Below are positions 1 through 9,248 of a DNA stretch of 64,000 nt, in pieces. A program made the position numbers and the translations under genes. The notes beneath the pieces are model-generated. The model saw nothing but the letters and a program-made list of their open reading frames with translations, had not been told where the DNA came from and did no database searches. Numbering within the stretch: position 1 is the first letter of the stretch; every line of letters begins with the position of its first letter. Origin of the DNA: Homoserinibacter sp. YIM 151385 (lineage in GTDB: Bacteria > Actinomycetota > Actinomycetes > Actinomycetales > Microbacteriaceae). The DNA lies in the NCBI RefSeq assembly GCF_027912415.1, contig NZ_CP115175.1, positions 868,001-932,000 of the forward strand, given 5' to 3'.

Positions 1-1
1 C

Positions 2-331
2 CGGGCGCTCCTCGCGTCGCGCGACGGGGCCGAGGTCGTGCAGAGCACCCTCGCGCTCGACCTCGGCGCCACCGCGCCGCTCGAGCATCTCGAGGCCGCG
101 CTCGCCGGCAGCGGCCACGACGAGGCGACGCGGCGGCGCGCGGCCCGCGCCGTGCTCCACTTCGTGCTCGGCCAGGTGGGGCGCGAGCAGCAGCGGCAGC
201 AGTACGACCGCCTCGGGATCGTCGCCGGCGCGCCCGCGCCCGCGAAGGACGCCGAGGCCGAGCTCGGCTTCGGCGTCGAGCTGCTCGTCGCCGGCCTCGC
301 GAGCCGCGAGCCCGGCACCCCGATCAGCTGA
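2..331 (+). CDS. TetR-family regulator, C-terminal part (truncated by window edge)
   Basis: This reading frame is open from the first bases of the window to the TGA at 329-331, so only the last 109 residues are visible and the start lies outside. The segment is an alpha-helical ligand-binding domain of tetracycline-repressor (TetR_C) style: it opens with a 'LLASRDGAEVV' helix and ends with a helix containing 'GFGVELLVAGL', which matches the usual end of TetR proteins with this C-terminal class. The DNA-binding half cannot be seen, so target and ligand are unknown. It converges with the flavoprotein gene, overlapping it by 8 bp. Confidence 0.7.
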   Translation, partial: RALLASRDGAEVVQSTLALDLGATAPLEHLEAALAGSGHDEATRRRAARAVLHFVLGQVGREQQRQQYDRLGIVAGAPAPAKDAEAELGFGVELLVAGLASREPGTPIS

Positions 332-1163
332 GGATCCGGCCGATCGGCTCGCGCTTCTCCGCCTGGAAGCGATCCTCGGTGCGGCCCATCGCCCAGTAGC
401 CCGAGAGCGACACCTGCGTGCGCTCGAGCCCGCGCTGCGCGAAGAGCACGTCGCGCAGCCGCTTCATGGTCTCCCGCTCGCCGTGGACGAAGGCGTGGAC
501 GCGCCCCTCGAGCCAGTCGGCGTCGGCCACGGCATCCACGAGCACGGCCGACGCGCCGGGCCGCTCCGGCGCACGATGCAGCCAGCGGAGCTCGACGCCC
601 TCCGGGCGCCGCAGCGGGATCTCGTCGGCCGCGCCGTCGACCTCGACGAAGGCGAGCCCCCGGGCCGCCGGGTCCATCGCCTCGAGGGCGGCCGCGATCG
701 CGGGGAGCGCCGACTCGTCGCCGGCGAGGAGGTGCCAGTCGGCCTCCGGATCGGGCGAGTAGGCGCCGCCCGGTCCCGACATCGTGAGCCGCTGCCCGGG
801 TGCGGCGCGGTCCGCCCATGGGCCCGCGAGCCCCTCGTCGCCGTGCACGACGAAGTCGATCGCGAGGCGGCCGGCGTCGAGGTCGAGCTCGCGCACCGTG
901 TAGGTGCGCGTCACCGGCAGGTCCTCCGGCGCGAGGCGCTCGCGGAGCGCGACCGGGTCGTAGGGCGGCTCGAGTCCGAGCCCGGGCTTCGCGAACCAGA
1001 GCTTCACGTAGCGGTCGGCGAAGCCGTTGTCGGCGAAGCCCGCGAGCTCCTCGCCGCCCAGGTGGACGCGCACGAGGTGCGGTGCGAGCTGCTCGCGGCG
1101 GAGCACCTCGAGCGTGATCTGGGGGCGGGGCGGGCGCGGCGCGCGCGGAGCGTCAGGGGTCAC
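324..1163 (-). CDS. Siderophore-interacting protein (FAD-dependent ferric-siderophore reductase family)
   Basis: The 279-residue product has the architecture of the SIP/ViuB family, cytoplasmic flavoproteins that release iron by reducing ferric siderophores with NAD(P)H. A ferredoxin-reductase-like FAD barrel covers about residues 15-130, with the flavin-binding motif RTYTVR at 86-91 and a second flavin segment near 'VVHGDEGLAGPWA'. The C-terminal SIP domain follows, with the family-typical 'GYWAMGRTEDRF' close to the end. Length is normal for the family. It stands alone, convergent with the TetR fragment, and no siderophore transporter or biosynthesis gene is adjacent. The family call is solid; the actual siderophore is unknown. 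Confidence 0.9.
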   Translation of the reverse strand: MTPDAPRAPRPPRPQITLEVLRREQLAPHLVRVHLGGEELAGFADNGFADRYVKLWFAKPGLGLEPPYDPVALRERLAPEDLPVTRTYTVRELDLDAGRLAIDFVVHGDEGLAGPWADRAAPGQRLTMSGPGGAYSPDPEADWHLLAGDESALPAIAAALEAMDPAARGLAFVEVDGAADEIPLRRPEGVELRWLHRAPERPGASAVLVDAVADADWLEGRVHAFVHGERETMKRLRDVLFAQRGLERTQVSLSGYWAMGRTEDRFQAEKREPIGRILS

Positions 1164-1305
1164 GGGATCCTTCCGGTGGTGCCGGGCGCCGAGGTCGCGC
1201 CCGCGAGCGCGAGCCTAGCCGCGGCGTGGCCGGCCGCGCCGGGCCGTCTTGCCATTTCGGCACGACGGCTTGCCGGGATGCCACCGCGGGCGCGAGGATC
1301 CCGGC

Positions 1306-1941
1306 ATGGACGACCGCACGAGCGCCGCCGAGTTCTGGGAGGCGCGCTACGCCGGCACGGAGCACGCCTGGTCCGGACGCGTCAACCGCGTCCTCGAGGC
1401 GGAGGCGGGGCGCCTGGACCCGGGCACCGCGATCGACCTCGGCTGCGGCGAGGGCGGCGACGCCGTCTGGCTGGCCGCGCAGGGCTGGCAGACGACCGGC
1501 GTCGACCTCTCCCCCACGGCGATCGCGCGCGGCCGCGCGGCCGCCGACGCCGCCGGCATCCCGCCGGGTCGGCTGGAGCTCATCGCGGCGGACCTCGCGG
1601 ACTGGATGCCGGTCTCGGCGGCGGACCTCGTCACGGCATCCTTCCTGCAGTCATGGCCGGTCGAGATCCCGCGTGCGGCGATCCTCCGTCGCGCGACCGG
1701 CTTCGTCGCGGCCGGCGGGGGGCTGCTCGTGACGGCGCACGTCGCGCCGCCGTCGTGGGTCGATCCCGAGACGGTGGCGGATCACCCGTTCGCGTCGCCG
1801 GAGGAGGACCTCGCGGCGCTCGAACTCGACCGGTCGGCATGGGAGGTGGAGCTCGTGGAGCGCCGCGAGCGCGAGCTCACGGGCCCGGACGGGCAGGCGG
1901 GCACGATCCTCGACGGGATCGTGCTGGTGCGGCGGCGCTGA
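1306..1941 (+). CDS. Class I SAM-dependent methyltransferase
   Basis: This is a small 211-residue Rossmann methyltransferase of the thiopurine/tellurite-resistance (TehB-like, methyltransf_25) type. The SAM-binding glycine motif 'DLGCGEGGDA' is at residues 44-53, followed by the acidic end of strand 2 in 'TTGVDLSPTAI' and motif II near 'LIAADLADW'. The start 'MDDRTSAAEFWEARY' at 1306 is preferred to the in-frame ATG at 1249, because family members begin just before the 'FWE.RY' segment and a GAGG ribosome site lies just upstream. The substrate cannot be deduced. It converges with the DUF2130 gene with a gap of 15 bp. Confidence 0.85.
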   Translation: MDDRTSAAEFWEARYAGTEHAWSGRVNRVLEAEAGRLDPGTAIDLGCGEGGDAVWLAAQGWQTTGVDLSPTAIARGRAAADAAGIPPGRLELIAADLADWMPVSAADLVTASFLQSWPVEIPRAAILRRATGFVAAGGGLLVTAHVAPPSWVDPETVADHPFASPEEDLAALELDRSAWEVELVERRERELTGPDGQAGTILDGIVLVRRR

Positions 1942-1956
1942 GCGCCGCCGCCCCGG

Positions 1957-3303
1957 CTACTCGGCTCCGCCGCCGTCCTCGGCGCGCTCGAGCTCGGCGA
2001 ACTTCGCGGCCATCGTGGGGTTGCCGCGGGTGAGCGCCTTGATCGTGAGCCGGTCGGCCTTGTCGTTCGCGAGCCGGAGGTTGTTGTCGGACTTGAGGAG
2101 CATCTCCTTCGTCTTCTCGAGATCCTTGATCGCCTCGTCGATCCGCTTGATCGCCTCGCCGAACTGGTTCGACGCGAGCCCGTAGTTGCGGGCGAAGCCG
2201 TCCTTGAAGGCGTTGAGCTTCGTCTCGAAGTCGGTGATGTCGAGGTTCTGCTCGCGGATGCGGGCGAGCTCGGTGCGCACCTGGACGGTGCTCTGGGCGG
2301 CGTTGCGGAGCAGCGTGATGATGGGGATGAAGAACTGCGGTCGGACGACGTACATCTTCGGGTAGCGGTGCGAGACGTCGACGATGCCGGCGTTGAAGAG
2401 CTCGCTCTCGGGCTCGAGGAGTGAGACGAGCACGGCGTACTCGCAGCCCTTCTCGGTGCGGTCCTTGTCGAGCTCGCGGTAGAAGTCCTCGTTGCGCTTC
2501 TTCGTCGCGGTCTGGTCGGCCTCGTTCTTCATCTCGAACATGATCGAGACGTACTCGGTGCCCGCGGCGTCGCGGTCGCGGTAGACGTAGTCGCCCTTGC
2601 TGCCGGTCGAGGCGTCGTTGTCCTTACCGAACTCGGCGAGCGGGAACGCGGTCGCCCGCAGCCGCTCGAACTCGATCTCGCAGTGCTGCTCGAGCGTCTC
2701 GCCGACCATCTTCGTCGAGAGCTTCGCCTTCATGTCGCGGAGCCGCTCGATCGAGTCGTCGCGGTCGCGGAGCTGGACCTCGTAGCGCTCCTTGAGCGCG
2801 GTCTCCTCGATCTGCCGCGCGAGCTCGGCCTTCTCGAGCTCGCCCTTCAGGCCGTCCCGCTCGCGCTCGACCGCATCCACGGCCCTCTGCACGGCGAGCT
2901 GCTGCTCGACGCCCGCCGCCTTCGCCTCGGCACGCAGCCGGGCGAGCTCCTCGGCGCGCTCGGCGGCCTCCCGCTCGAGCCGCGCCGTCTCGGCGTCGCG
3001 CTCCTGCTCGACGGCCTGGACGGCCTCCTGGATCGCGAGCCGCTGCGCCAGCTCGGTCGACTCGAGCGAGCTCTTGAGCCGCTCGATCTCGGCCTGCTGC
3101 TTCGCGGCGTCGGCCGCGAGCGACTCCCGCAACCGCGACTCGGCGAGCTCGACCGCGCTCTCGCGCTCGCGCGCCGCCTGCTCGAGCCGCTCGTGCAGCG
3201 CCGCGTCGAACTCGCGGTCGCGCACCTGCTTCACGATGTCGGCGTAGCCGGCCTCGTCGATCGTGAAGGCCTTGCCGCAATGCGGGCAGCTGATCTCGTG
3301 CAC
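1957..3303 (-). CDS. DUF2130 coiled-coil protein with N-terminal CxxC
   Basis: The 448-residue product starts with a short CxxC element (C6, C9) resembling half a zinc ribbon. A long Glu/Arg/Ala-rich coiled coil follows from about residue 25 to 225. The C-terminal part is the DUF2130 domain, recognised by segments such as 'GDYVYRDRD', 'ISMFEMKNE'-like '[13 protein letters not shown]' and '[15 protein letters not shown]'. The family's conserved K/E residues and restriction-endonuclease-like pattern have led to suggestions of a nuclease-type fold (compare RmuC), but no activity is established. It is monocistronic, with its own start at 3303. The family call is confident and the role is unknown. 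Confidence 0.85.
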   Translation of the reverse strand: MHEISCPHCGKAFTIDEAGYADIVKQVRDREFDAALHERLEQAARERESAVELAESRLRESLAADAAKQQAEIERLKSSLESTELAQRLAIQEAVQAVEQERDAETARLEREAAERAEELARLRAEAKAAGVEQQLAVQRAVDAVERERDGLKGELEKAELARQIEETALKERYEVQLRDRDDSIERLRDMKAKLSTKMVGETLEQHCEIEFERLRATAFPLAEFGKDNDASTGSKGDYVYRDRDAAGTEYVSIMFEMKNEADQTATKKRNEDFYRELDKDRTEKGCEYAVLVSLLEPESELFNAGIVDVSHRYPKMYVVRPQFFIPIITLLRNAAQSTVQVRTELARIREQNLDITDFETKLNAFKDGFARNYGLASNQFGEAIKRIDEAIKDLEKTKEMLLKSDNNLRLANDKADRLTIKALTRGNPTMAAKFAELERAEDGGGAE

Positions 3304-3440
3304 TCGCGTCTCCTCGGGTCCCTGGCGACGCTAGCACCGGGCGGCGACAGCGCCGGAGACGACCGCGCTGGAGGCGCCGAACGTCGCGGACGTCTCGCCG
3401 ACGCTGCGATCTTCCCGCGCCATGAGGGAGGTGTCGATGA

Positions 3441-3459
3441 GATTCTACGTTGTAGAATC
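3441..3459 (+). promoter_or_regulatory. Perfect 8-3-8 inverted repeat overlapping a leaderless-type promoter
   Basis: The arms GATTCTAC and GTAGAATC are exact reverse complements separated by GTT. The right arm contains TAGAAT (3453-3458), a good -10 hexamer only six bases before the ATG at 3465, which is the spacing of leaderless actinobacterial transcripts. No Shine-Dalgarno sequence precedes the ATG. A repressor bound here would cover the -10. The obvious candidate is the TetR protein encoded at the end of the same operon (8510-9166); that link is inference. Confidence 0.6.
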
Positions 3460-3464
3460 AGTGT

Positions 3465-4457
3465 ATGACCTCCCGACCCACCCTGGAGATGACCGGAGTG
3501 TCGGTGAGCTACGGCTCCCGTCGCGTGCTGGACCACCTCGACCTGACCATCCACCGGGGCACAGTGCTGGGCCTCCTGGGCCTCAACGGCGCCGGGAAGT
3601 CCACCCTCATCTCGGTCGCCGCGGGCCTGCTGCAGCCGCACAGCGGACACGTGCTCGTCGAGGGACTCGACATCTCGCGGAAGCGATTGTCAGCCGCCAG
3701 CCGCATCGGGCTCGCGCCGCAGCGACTGGGGGTGTACCCCACCCTGTCGGCCCGGCAGAACCTGATGATCTTCGCCGAGCTGGCACGTCTGCGCGGACGG
3801 GCCGCGCGCCGTCGGGTCGACGAGGTGCTCGCGACGCTCGACCTGGACGCGCAGTCCGAGCTCGTCGTCGGCGAGCTGAGCGGGGGCCAGCAGCGCCGCG
3901 TGCACACCGGGATGGCCCTGGTGTCCCGACCCCGGCTGCTGTTCTTGGACGAGCCCACCGTCGGGGCCGATGTCGAATCCCGACGGCGCATCCTTCGTGC
4001 GGTCCGCTCCCTCGCCGACGACGGCACCGCCGTGCTCTACACCAGCCATGTCCTGAGCGAGTTCGAGGAGCTCCGCGCCGAGATCGCCGTGCTGCACGGC
4101 GGTCGGATCTCGGCGCGGGGTTCCATCCCGCAGCTCGTGCGCGATCACGCCGAGACGAGCGTCGAGCTGCGGTTCCGACACGACGCGCCGACGCTCCGGG
4201 GCTGGCGCCGCCTCGATCGGTCGGCGCTGGTCCGCTCCGGCGGCGCCTCGCCGGGAGCAGACCTGACGGACGCGATCGGCGCGCTCGCGGCGCAGCCGGG
4301 GAGCGTGGACGATCTCGTCGATGTGTCGCTGCGTCGACCCGACCTCGATGACGTGTTCCGCTCCCTCACGGGGATCGGATGGACCACGTCTGCAGACGGA
4401 GCGTCCGCCGACCCGGCGGCGGGCTCGGCCACGACCAGCGCAGGGGCACACGCATGA
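3465..4457 (+). CDS. ABC-2 type exporter ATP-binding protein
   Basis: The 330-residue ATPase has a full nucleotide-binding domain: Walker A 'GLNGAGKST' (39-47), signature LSGGQQ (138-143), Walker B 'LLFLDEP' (158-164) and the switch histidine H195. The C-terminal extension of about 100 residues is typical of CcmA/NodI/DrrA-type drug or polymer exporters. It is the first gene of a coupled operon; its stop overlaps the permease start as ATGA (4454-4457). Its substrate is unknown. Operon placement with a TetR regulator suggests inducible export of a toxic compound, which is inference. Confidence 0.93.
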   Translation: MTSRPTLEMTGVSVSYGSRRVLDHLDLTIHRGTVLGLLGLNGAGKSTLISVAAGLLQPHSGHVLVEGLDISRKRLSAASRIGLAPQRLGVYPTLSARQNLMIFAELARLRGRAARRRVDEVLATLDLDAQSELVVGELSGGQQRRVHTGMALVSRPRLLFLDEPTVGADVESRRRILRAVRSLADDGTAVLYTSHVLSEFEELRAEIAVLHGGRISARGSIPQLVRDHAETSVELRFRHDAPTLRGWRRLDRSALVRSGGASPGADLTDAIGALAAQPGSVDDLVDVSLRRPDLDDVFRSLTGIGWTTSADGASADPAAGSATTSAGAHA

Positions 4458-5221
4458 CCGGGTTCGCGACGATGCTCCGCGTCAGTCTGCGGATCCAGCG
4501 CGGCGACCTGGCCACACCCGTCGTGATGGCGGCGCTCCCGCTCATCCTCACGCCGTTCCTGCTTCCCGGCGCACAGGCCCAGCTGCAGGCCTCCGGGTAT
4601 CCCTCCGCGACGGGGGCCGAACAGGTCGTGCCGGGCTTCGCGGCGCTGTTCGGGTTCCTCGCGGTGCAGCAGATCGTGACCGGCTTCGGCCGGGAGCATC
4701 AGTGGGGCACCTGGGAGAGGCTGCGCGCCGCACCGGTGTCGGCGGGAGCCCTCGTCCTCGGTCGGAGCACGGCGTGCCTGCTCGTGCAGCTCGCGCAGCT
4801 GACCTTCGTGATCGCCGTCGGCGCACTCGTCTTCGGCTATCGCCCCCAGGGCTCGCCGGCCGCCATCGCACTCGTGCTGCTCGCCCTCGCCGTGATGCTC
4901 GTCGCGTTCGGCGTCATGCTGGTCGCCGTCTTCCCGTCGTCCGAGCATGCGCTCGTCGCGGCCAGCCTGGGCGGAATGGTCATGGCGGGCGTCGGCGGTG
5001 CGCTGGCGCCCGTGTCGTCGTTCCCCGGGTGGGCGCAGGCCGTGGCGCACGCCTCCCCCGCCTATTGGGCCCTGGATGCCATGCGGACGCTGAGCCTCGA
5101 GCCCGCCGGGCTGGCCGACGTGGCCCCGGCCCTCGGCGCCCTCGCCGGATTCACGACGGCCTTCGCCCTCGTGGCCGCGCTGCGCTTCCGACCAGCACAG
5201 CGCAAGGCGGGCCTGAGGTGA
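4454..5221 (+). CDS. ABC-2 type transporter permease
   Basis: This 255-residue integral membrane protein has about six hydrophobic segments and the ABC-2 permease pattern, including 'GFGREHQWGTWERLRAAPVSAGALVLG', quoted here only as the region near residues 80-100 that contacts the ATPase. A late 'SSFPGWAQAVAHASPAYWALDAMR'-type loop near residues 180-205 is also characteristic. The start at 4454 is fixed by the ATGA overlap with the ATPase gene. It should form the membrane half of the exporter with the 3465-4457 product. It is followed by a GTGA overlap with the large FtsX-type permease. Confidence 0.9.
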   Translation: MTGFATMLRVSLRIQRGDLATPVVMAALPLILTPFLLPGAQAQLQASGYPSATGAEQVVPGFAALFGFLAVQQIVTGFGREHQWGTWERLRAAPVSAGALVLGRSTACLLVQLAQLTFVIAVGALVFGYRPQGSPAAIALVLLALAVMLVAFGVMLVAVFPSSEHALVAASLGGMVMAGVGGALAPVSSFPGWAQAVAHASPAYWALDAMRTLSLEPAGLADVAPALGALAGFTTAFALVAALRFRPAQRKAGLR

Positions 5222-7665
5222 TCCGGCACGTGCGTCGACGGTTCCTCGCCCGAGACCTCCGGCGACGACCCGCGGCGACCGCGGCACTGACCGTCCTGCT
5301 GGTCATCAGCGCTCTGCTGATGGCGTCGGGCGGCATCGTCGTGGAACGTCTCCTCGGCTCCGTCGACCGCCTGTTCGACGAGGCGAAGCCTCCGCACTTC
5401 CTGCAGATGCATCGCGGACCGGTCGATGTCGACGCGCTCACACGGTTCGCCGCGGAGCATCCCGAGATCGACGCCTGGCTCGTCGAGCGCATGCTCGGGT
5501 TCGACGGCGGGGCGATCGAGTGGCGGCGGGCATCGCCGGAGACGGACACCACGCCCCCGGCGGGGAACCTCGCCGACAGCCTGGTCGATCATCTGTTCGT
5601 CACGCAGAACCGCGAATTCGACCTCCTCCTCGACGAGACCGGCGCCGCTCCCCGTCCGTCGTCGGGCGAGGTGTATGTGCCGGTTAGCGAGCAGCAGCGC
5701 TACGACCTGCAGCGGGGAGACGAACTGCACATCGGCATCGGCGACAGCGCGCTCCCCCTTCGCGTGACCGGGTTCGTCCGAGACGCGCAGATGGCGTCGT
5801 CGTTCGCCTCGTCCTCGCGCTTCCTGGTGTCCGCCGGCGACTTCGCACGGCTGGAGGGGCTGGGGGGCGAGCCCGAGGCGATCATCGAGTACCGGCTCGA
5901 GGATCCCGACACCGCGACGGCCTTCCAAGCGCGGTACGAGGCGACGCCGGAGCTTCCCCGCAACGGCCAGGCGGTCACGTTCGCCGTGATCCGGATGCTG
6001 AACGCGATCAGCGACGGGCTGGTGGCGGTCGCGCTCGTGTTCGCGAGTCTGCTCATCATGGTGATCGCGTTCGTCAATCTCCGCTTCGTGATCCGCGGCG
6101 CCCTCGAGGACGAGGTGCGCGAGATCGGGACGCTCAAGGCGATCGGGCTGAGTCGCCGGAGCATCGCCGGCCTCTATCTCGCGAAGTACCGCCTCATCGC
6201 CGTCGTCTCCTGCCTCATCGGCGGCGCGGTCGCCCCCTTCACCGCAGAGCTGCTCCTCTCCGGGATCCAGGCCAACTACGGGTCCTCACCCGCTGGGCTC
6301 GCGTCGGTGATCGTCCCGCTCGCGGCCCTGGGCCTCGTCTACCTGGTGATCACGGCGCTCTGCCACGGCATCCTGCGCCGGATCGGTCGCATCGACACCG
6401 TGCGCGCTCTCGTGCACGGGAGCACCCTGACGGAGCGAGGCGTCGCGCGCCGAGCCCGACGCGAGGCTCGGCGTGCGCGCAGGTCGCGACTCGATTCCGG
6501 CGCGCTGCCGGTCACGACCCGGCTGTCGCTGCGCGAGCTTCGCGCCGAATGGCGCCGCTGGGCGCTGCTCCCCTTCGTGTTCGCCCTCGCCACCGTGCTC
6601 GTCACCGTGCCGACGAACCTGCTGACCACGCTGGAGGATCCCCGATTCGTCACCTACATGGGTGCGCCCGACAGCGACCTGCGATCGGACCTGCAGTTCG
6701 GAGACGACCTCGACACCGCCCACCGGCAGCTGATCTCGACGATGGAGGACGACTCCCGGCTCACCGCGGTCCGCTCCTTCACCCGCATCCTGGCCGACGT
6801 GCGGGTCGCGGGCGCGACCGCGGACGTGGAGGCATGGCGATCGCTGCCCGTCGAGGTCGGCGATTACGCCGACACGCCACTCGAGTTCCTCACCGGCACG
6901 CGCCCCGACCAGGGCCAGATCGCGCTCTCAGCCCTGGCGGCAGACGAGCACGGCGTCAGCACGGGAGACCGTCTCGACCTGCGTCGCGTCTCGACGAGCG
7001 GCACCGAACGGCGCACGGTGGAGGTCAGCGGCATCTATCAGGACGTGACGAGCGGCGGGCGCACCGCGAAGCTCCACGATCCCGGACACGCGCTCGCGGC
7101 GGCGTCGGGCGCGAGCGCGTTCGTCGTCTACGCGGATGTGACCGGGGACGCGGATCCGGTCGCCCTCGCCGCCGACTACAACCGGCGACTTCCGGAGGCC
7201 ACCACCGTGCCGATGCGCGAATACGTGCAGCAGACCCTCTCGTTCGCGACCACGTCGCTGCGCGGAGCATCCGTCGTCGCCTTCGGTTTCGGCACCGTGG
7301 TGGTCGCGCTCATCACCGCGCTGTTCCTGACGCTGTTCCTCGCTCGCGAGCGGAAGCCCCTCGGCATCCTCCATACCCTGGGGTTCTCGACCGCCGAGAT
7401 CACGCGCGGAATCCGGGGCAAGACGGCCGTCGTGATCGGGGTCGGGGTGCTCGTCGGCATGGCCGTCTCCGCCGCACTCGGCGACACCGCGATCACCACC
7501 GTGCTCTCCGGCCTCGGACTCGGGATCGCGCACCTCACGCTCACGCCCGACCCCTGGCTGGCGTGGGTGGCGTACCCCCTGGCCCTGGGGACGGCCGGGG
7601 CGCTCAGCACAATCGCGGCGACACGACGGCTGCCCGGCATCACCGGGGCGTCATGGCTGCGCTGA
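5218..7665 (+). CDS. FtsX/MacB-like ABC transporter permease (large)
   Basis: The start is GTG at 5218, giving 815 residues. This start is chosen because GTGA overlaps the previous stop; the open frame runs much further upstream but there it is a shadow of the ATPase and permease genes. The layout is an N-terminal transmembrane helix (about 20-45), a periplasm-type extracytoplasmic domain, three helices of an FtsX domain (about 255-385), a second extracytoplasmic domain, and a C-terminal FtsX domain (about 680-815). This 'double FtsX' form is the usual partner of MacB/LolD-like ATPases, which is the next gene. Such pairs act in peptide, antibiotic or lipid extrusion (Bce- or Mac-type); the substrate here is unknown. 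Confidence 0.88.
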   Translation: MIRHVRRRFLARDLRRRPAATAALTVLLVISALLMASGGIVVERLLGSVDRLFDEAKPPHFLQMHRGPVDVDALTRFAAEHPEIDAWLVERMLGFDGGAIEWRRASPETDTTPPAGNLADSLVDHLFVTQNREFDLLLDETGAAPRPSSGEVYVPVSEQQRYDLQRGDELHIGIGDSALPLRVTGFVRDAQMASSFASSSRFLVSAGDFARLEGLGGEPEAIIEYRLEDPDTATAFQARYEATPELPRNGQAVTFAVIRMLNAISDGLVAVALVFASLLIMVIAFVNLRFVIRGALEDEVREIGTLKAIGLSRRSIAGLYLAKYRLIAVVSCLIGGAVAPFTAELLLSGIQANYGSSPAGLASVIVPLAALGLVYLVITALCHGILRRIGRIDTVRALVHGSTLTERGVARRARREARRARRSRLDSGALPVTTRLSLRELRAEWRRWALLPFVFALATVLVTVPTNLLTTLEDPRFVTYMGAPDSDLRSDLQFGDDLDTAHRQLISTMEDDSRLTAVRSFTRILADVRVAGATADVEAWRSLPVEVGDYADTPLEFLTGTRPDQGQIALSALAADEHGVSTGDRLDLRRVSTSGTERRTVEVSGIYQDVTSGGRTAKLHDPGHALAAASGASAFVVYADVTGDADPVALAADYNRRLPEATTVPMREYVQQTLSFATTSLRGASVVAFGFGTVVVALITALFLTLFLARERKPLGILHTLGFSTAEITRGIRGKTAVVIGVGVLVGMAVSAALGDTAITTVLSGLGLGIAHLTLTPDPWLAWVAYPLALGTAGALSTIAATRRLPGITGASWLR

Positions 7666-7703
7666 TCCCCGCCCACGATCACCACGAAAGGACGGGCACT
7701 CCG

Positions 7704-8510
7704 ATGAACGACGCCTCGAACCCGCGACCATCGACGAGGACTGCGGCAGCGGGTCTGCTGCGGGCATCCGGTCTCACGAAGACGTACGCGACGGGGACCT
7801 CGGCGACGACGGTGCTGCACGGCATCGACGTCGACGTCGCCCCCGGCGAGTTCCTCACCGTCATGGGGCCGAGCGGGTCGGGGAAGTCGACGCTGCTGTA
7901 CTGCCTGAGCGGACTCGACAGGCCCACCGAGGGCGCCGTCGCCCTCGAGGGCACGCTGCTCACGTCCCTGGACGACGAGAGCATGGCGCGACTGCGGCTC
8001 ACACGGATGGGCTTCGTCTTCCAGCAGCCGTACTTCCTCGACAGCCTGAGCATCCGCGACAACATCCTCCTCCCGGCGCTCAAAGCCGCACCGTCGCGAG
8101 CGGAGGAACGCGACGTCGCCGAGCGCGTCGACGCCCTGATGGAGCGCTTCGGCATCACCGCCACGGGCGCGCATGCCATCAGCGCCGTCTCGGGGGGCCA
8201 GCTGCAGCGGGCGGCCCTGTGCCGCGCCCTCGCGACCCGGCCGAGCGTGCTCTTCGCCGATGAGCCGACCGGCGCGCTCAACCACAGCATGAGCCTCGAG
8301 GTGATGAGCGCGCTCACCGAGGCGCACCGCGCCGGAACGACCATCGTGATGGTGACGCACTCACCGGCGCTCGCCACGCGCGCGGACCGCATCCTCTACA
8401 TCGCGGACGGCACGCTCACCGATACCCTGACCCTCGGGAGATGGACCGAGGGCGAGGCGTCGTCACGGGAGAACACGGTCCGGGATTGGCTGCGTGAGAA
8501 GGGGTACTGA
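7704..8510 (+). CDS. MacB/LolD-type ABC transporter ATP-binding protein
   Basis: The 268-residue ATPase has Walker A 'GPSGSGKST' (55-63), a Q-loop in 'FVFQQPYFLDSLS', signature 'VSGGQLQRA' (162-170), and Walker B running into 'ADEPTGALN' (185-193), the MacB/LolD/BceA subclass hallmark. The ATG at 7704 follows a clear GAAAGGA ribosome site at 7686-7692. It pairs naturally with the preceding 815-residue FtsX-type permease. Its TGA overlaps the TetR start by one base (TGATG). The operon therefore encodes two separate ABC exporters. Confidence 0.93.
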   Translation: MNDASNPRPSTRTAAAGLLRASGLTKTYATGTSATTVLHGIDVDVAPGEFLTVMGPSGSGKSTLLYCLSGLDRPTEGAVALEGTLLTSLDDESMARLRLTRMGFVFQQPYFLDSLSIRDNILLPALKAAPSRAEERDVAERVDALMERFGITATGAHAISAVSGGQLQRAALCRALATRPSVLFADEPTGALNHSMSLEVMSALTEAHRAGTTIVMVTHSPALATRADRILYIADGTLTDTLTLGRWTEGEASSRENTVRDWLREKGY

Positions 8511-9166
8511 TGGCGCCGATGCGCGACTCGGGACCGCCCAGGGGCACGGGACAGCTCACGCGTGACCGGGTGCTGGACGCCGCCCTCGCCCTCGTCGACG
8601 AGCACGGGCACGAGAAGCTCACCATGCGGACGCTCGCGACCACCCTCGGCGTCGACCCGATGGCTCCCTATCACTACGTGCCCAACAAGGCGGCGCTCTT
8701 CGACGGACTCGTGGAACGAGCGTGGTCGACGGTCGCCATCGACGGGATCGACGTCGACGGCGACGCGACCGAGCAGCTCGTCGAGGCCTTCTGCAGCGTC
8801 TACACGCAGCTCGTCGCGCACCCCAACCTGCTCCCTCTCGTCGCCACCCGCTCGGTCGCGACGCCGCAGGCGCTCGCGCTCGCTGAACGAGGGCTCGAGC
8901 TGCTGAGCCGGACGAGCTCGCTCTCGCCCGCCGACGCGCTCCAGCTCATCAACACCCTCGCCGCGCTCACCATCGGCCGAGCGCTCGCCGAGGCCGCCCC
9001 CTCGGCGGGCGGCCAGTCCATGGACGATGTCCTCGCCATCGCCCGCGCCTTCCCCCAGCTCGCCACGGCCACCACCGCACCCCCGGCTTCCGGAGAGGAT
9101 CCTCTGCCGCGGGCCCTGCGCGGGATCATCGCCGCCTGGGGAGTCGCGCCGCGGGCCCGCCCATGA
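8510..9166 (+). CDS. TetR/AcrR regulator of the ABC exporter operon
   Basis: The 218-residue protein has a TetR N-terminal HTH (residues about 15-62) with the recognition-helix region 'LGVDPMAPYHYVPNKAALFDGLV'. The C-terminal domain is of the tetracycline-repressor type (TetR_C_1-like), ending in 'PLPRALRGIIAAWG'. The start overlaps the ATPase stop by one base, so it is translated as the fifth gene of the exporter operon. Autoregulation of the operon through the inverted repeat at 3441-3459 is likely but not shown. Confidence 0.88.
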   Translation: MAPMRDSGPPRGTGQLTRDRVLDAALALVDEHGHEKLTMRTLATTLGVDPMAPYHYVPNKAALFDGLVERAWSTVAIDGIDVDGDATEQLVEAFCSVYTQLVAHPNLLPLVATRSVATPQALALAERGLELLSRTSSLSPADALQLINTLAALTIGRALAEAAPSAGGQSMDDVLAIARAFPQLATATTAPPASGEDPLPRALRGIIAAWGVAPRARP

Positions 9167-9248
9167 GCGGTCTCACCGCGATGCTCCGGCGACGGGTCAT
9201 CTCGTCGGGTATCCGCGATGTCGCGATCGGCTCCCGGGAGCGCGGGTC

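Noticed and set aside
9230-9241. GCTCCCGGGAGC palindrome as a terminator between TetR and VOC genes
   Set aside because: It has no loop and no T-run. Restriction-site-like palindromes of this size are frequent in very GC-rich DNA.
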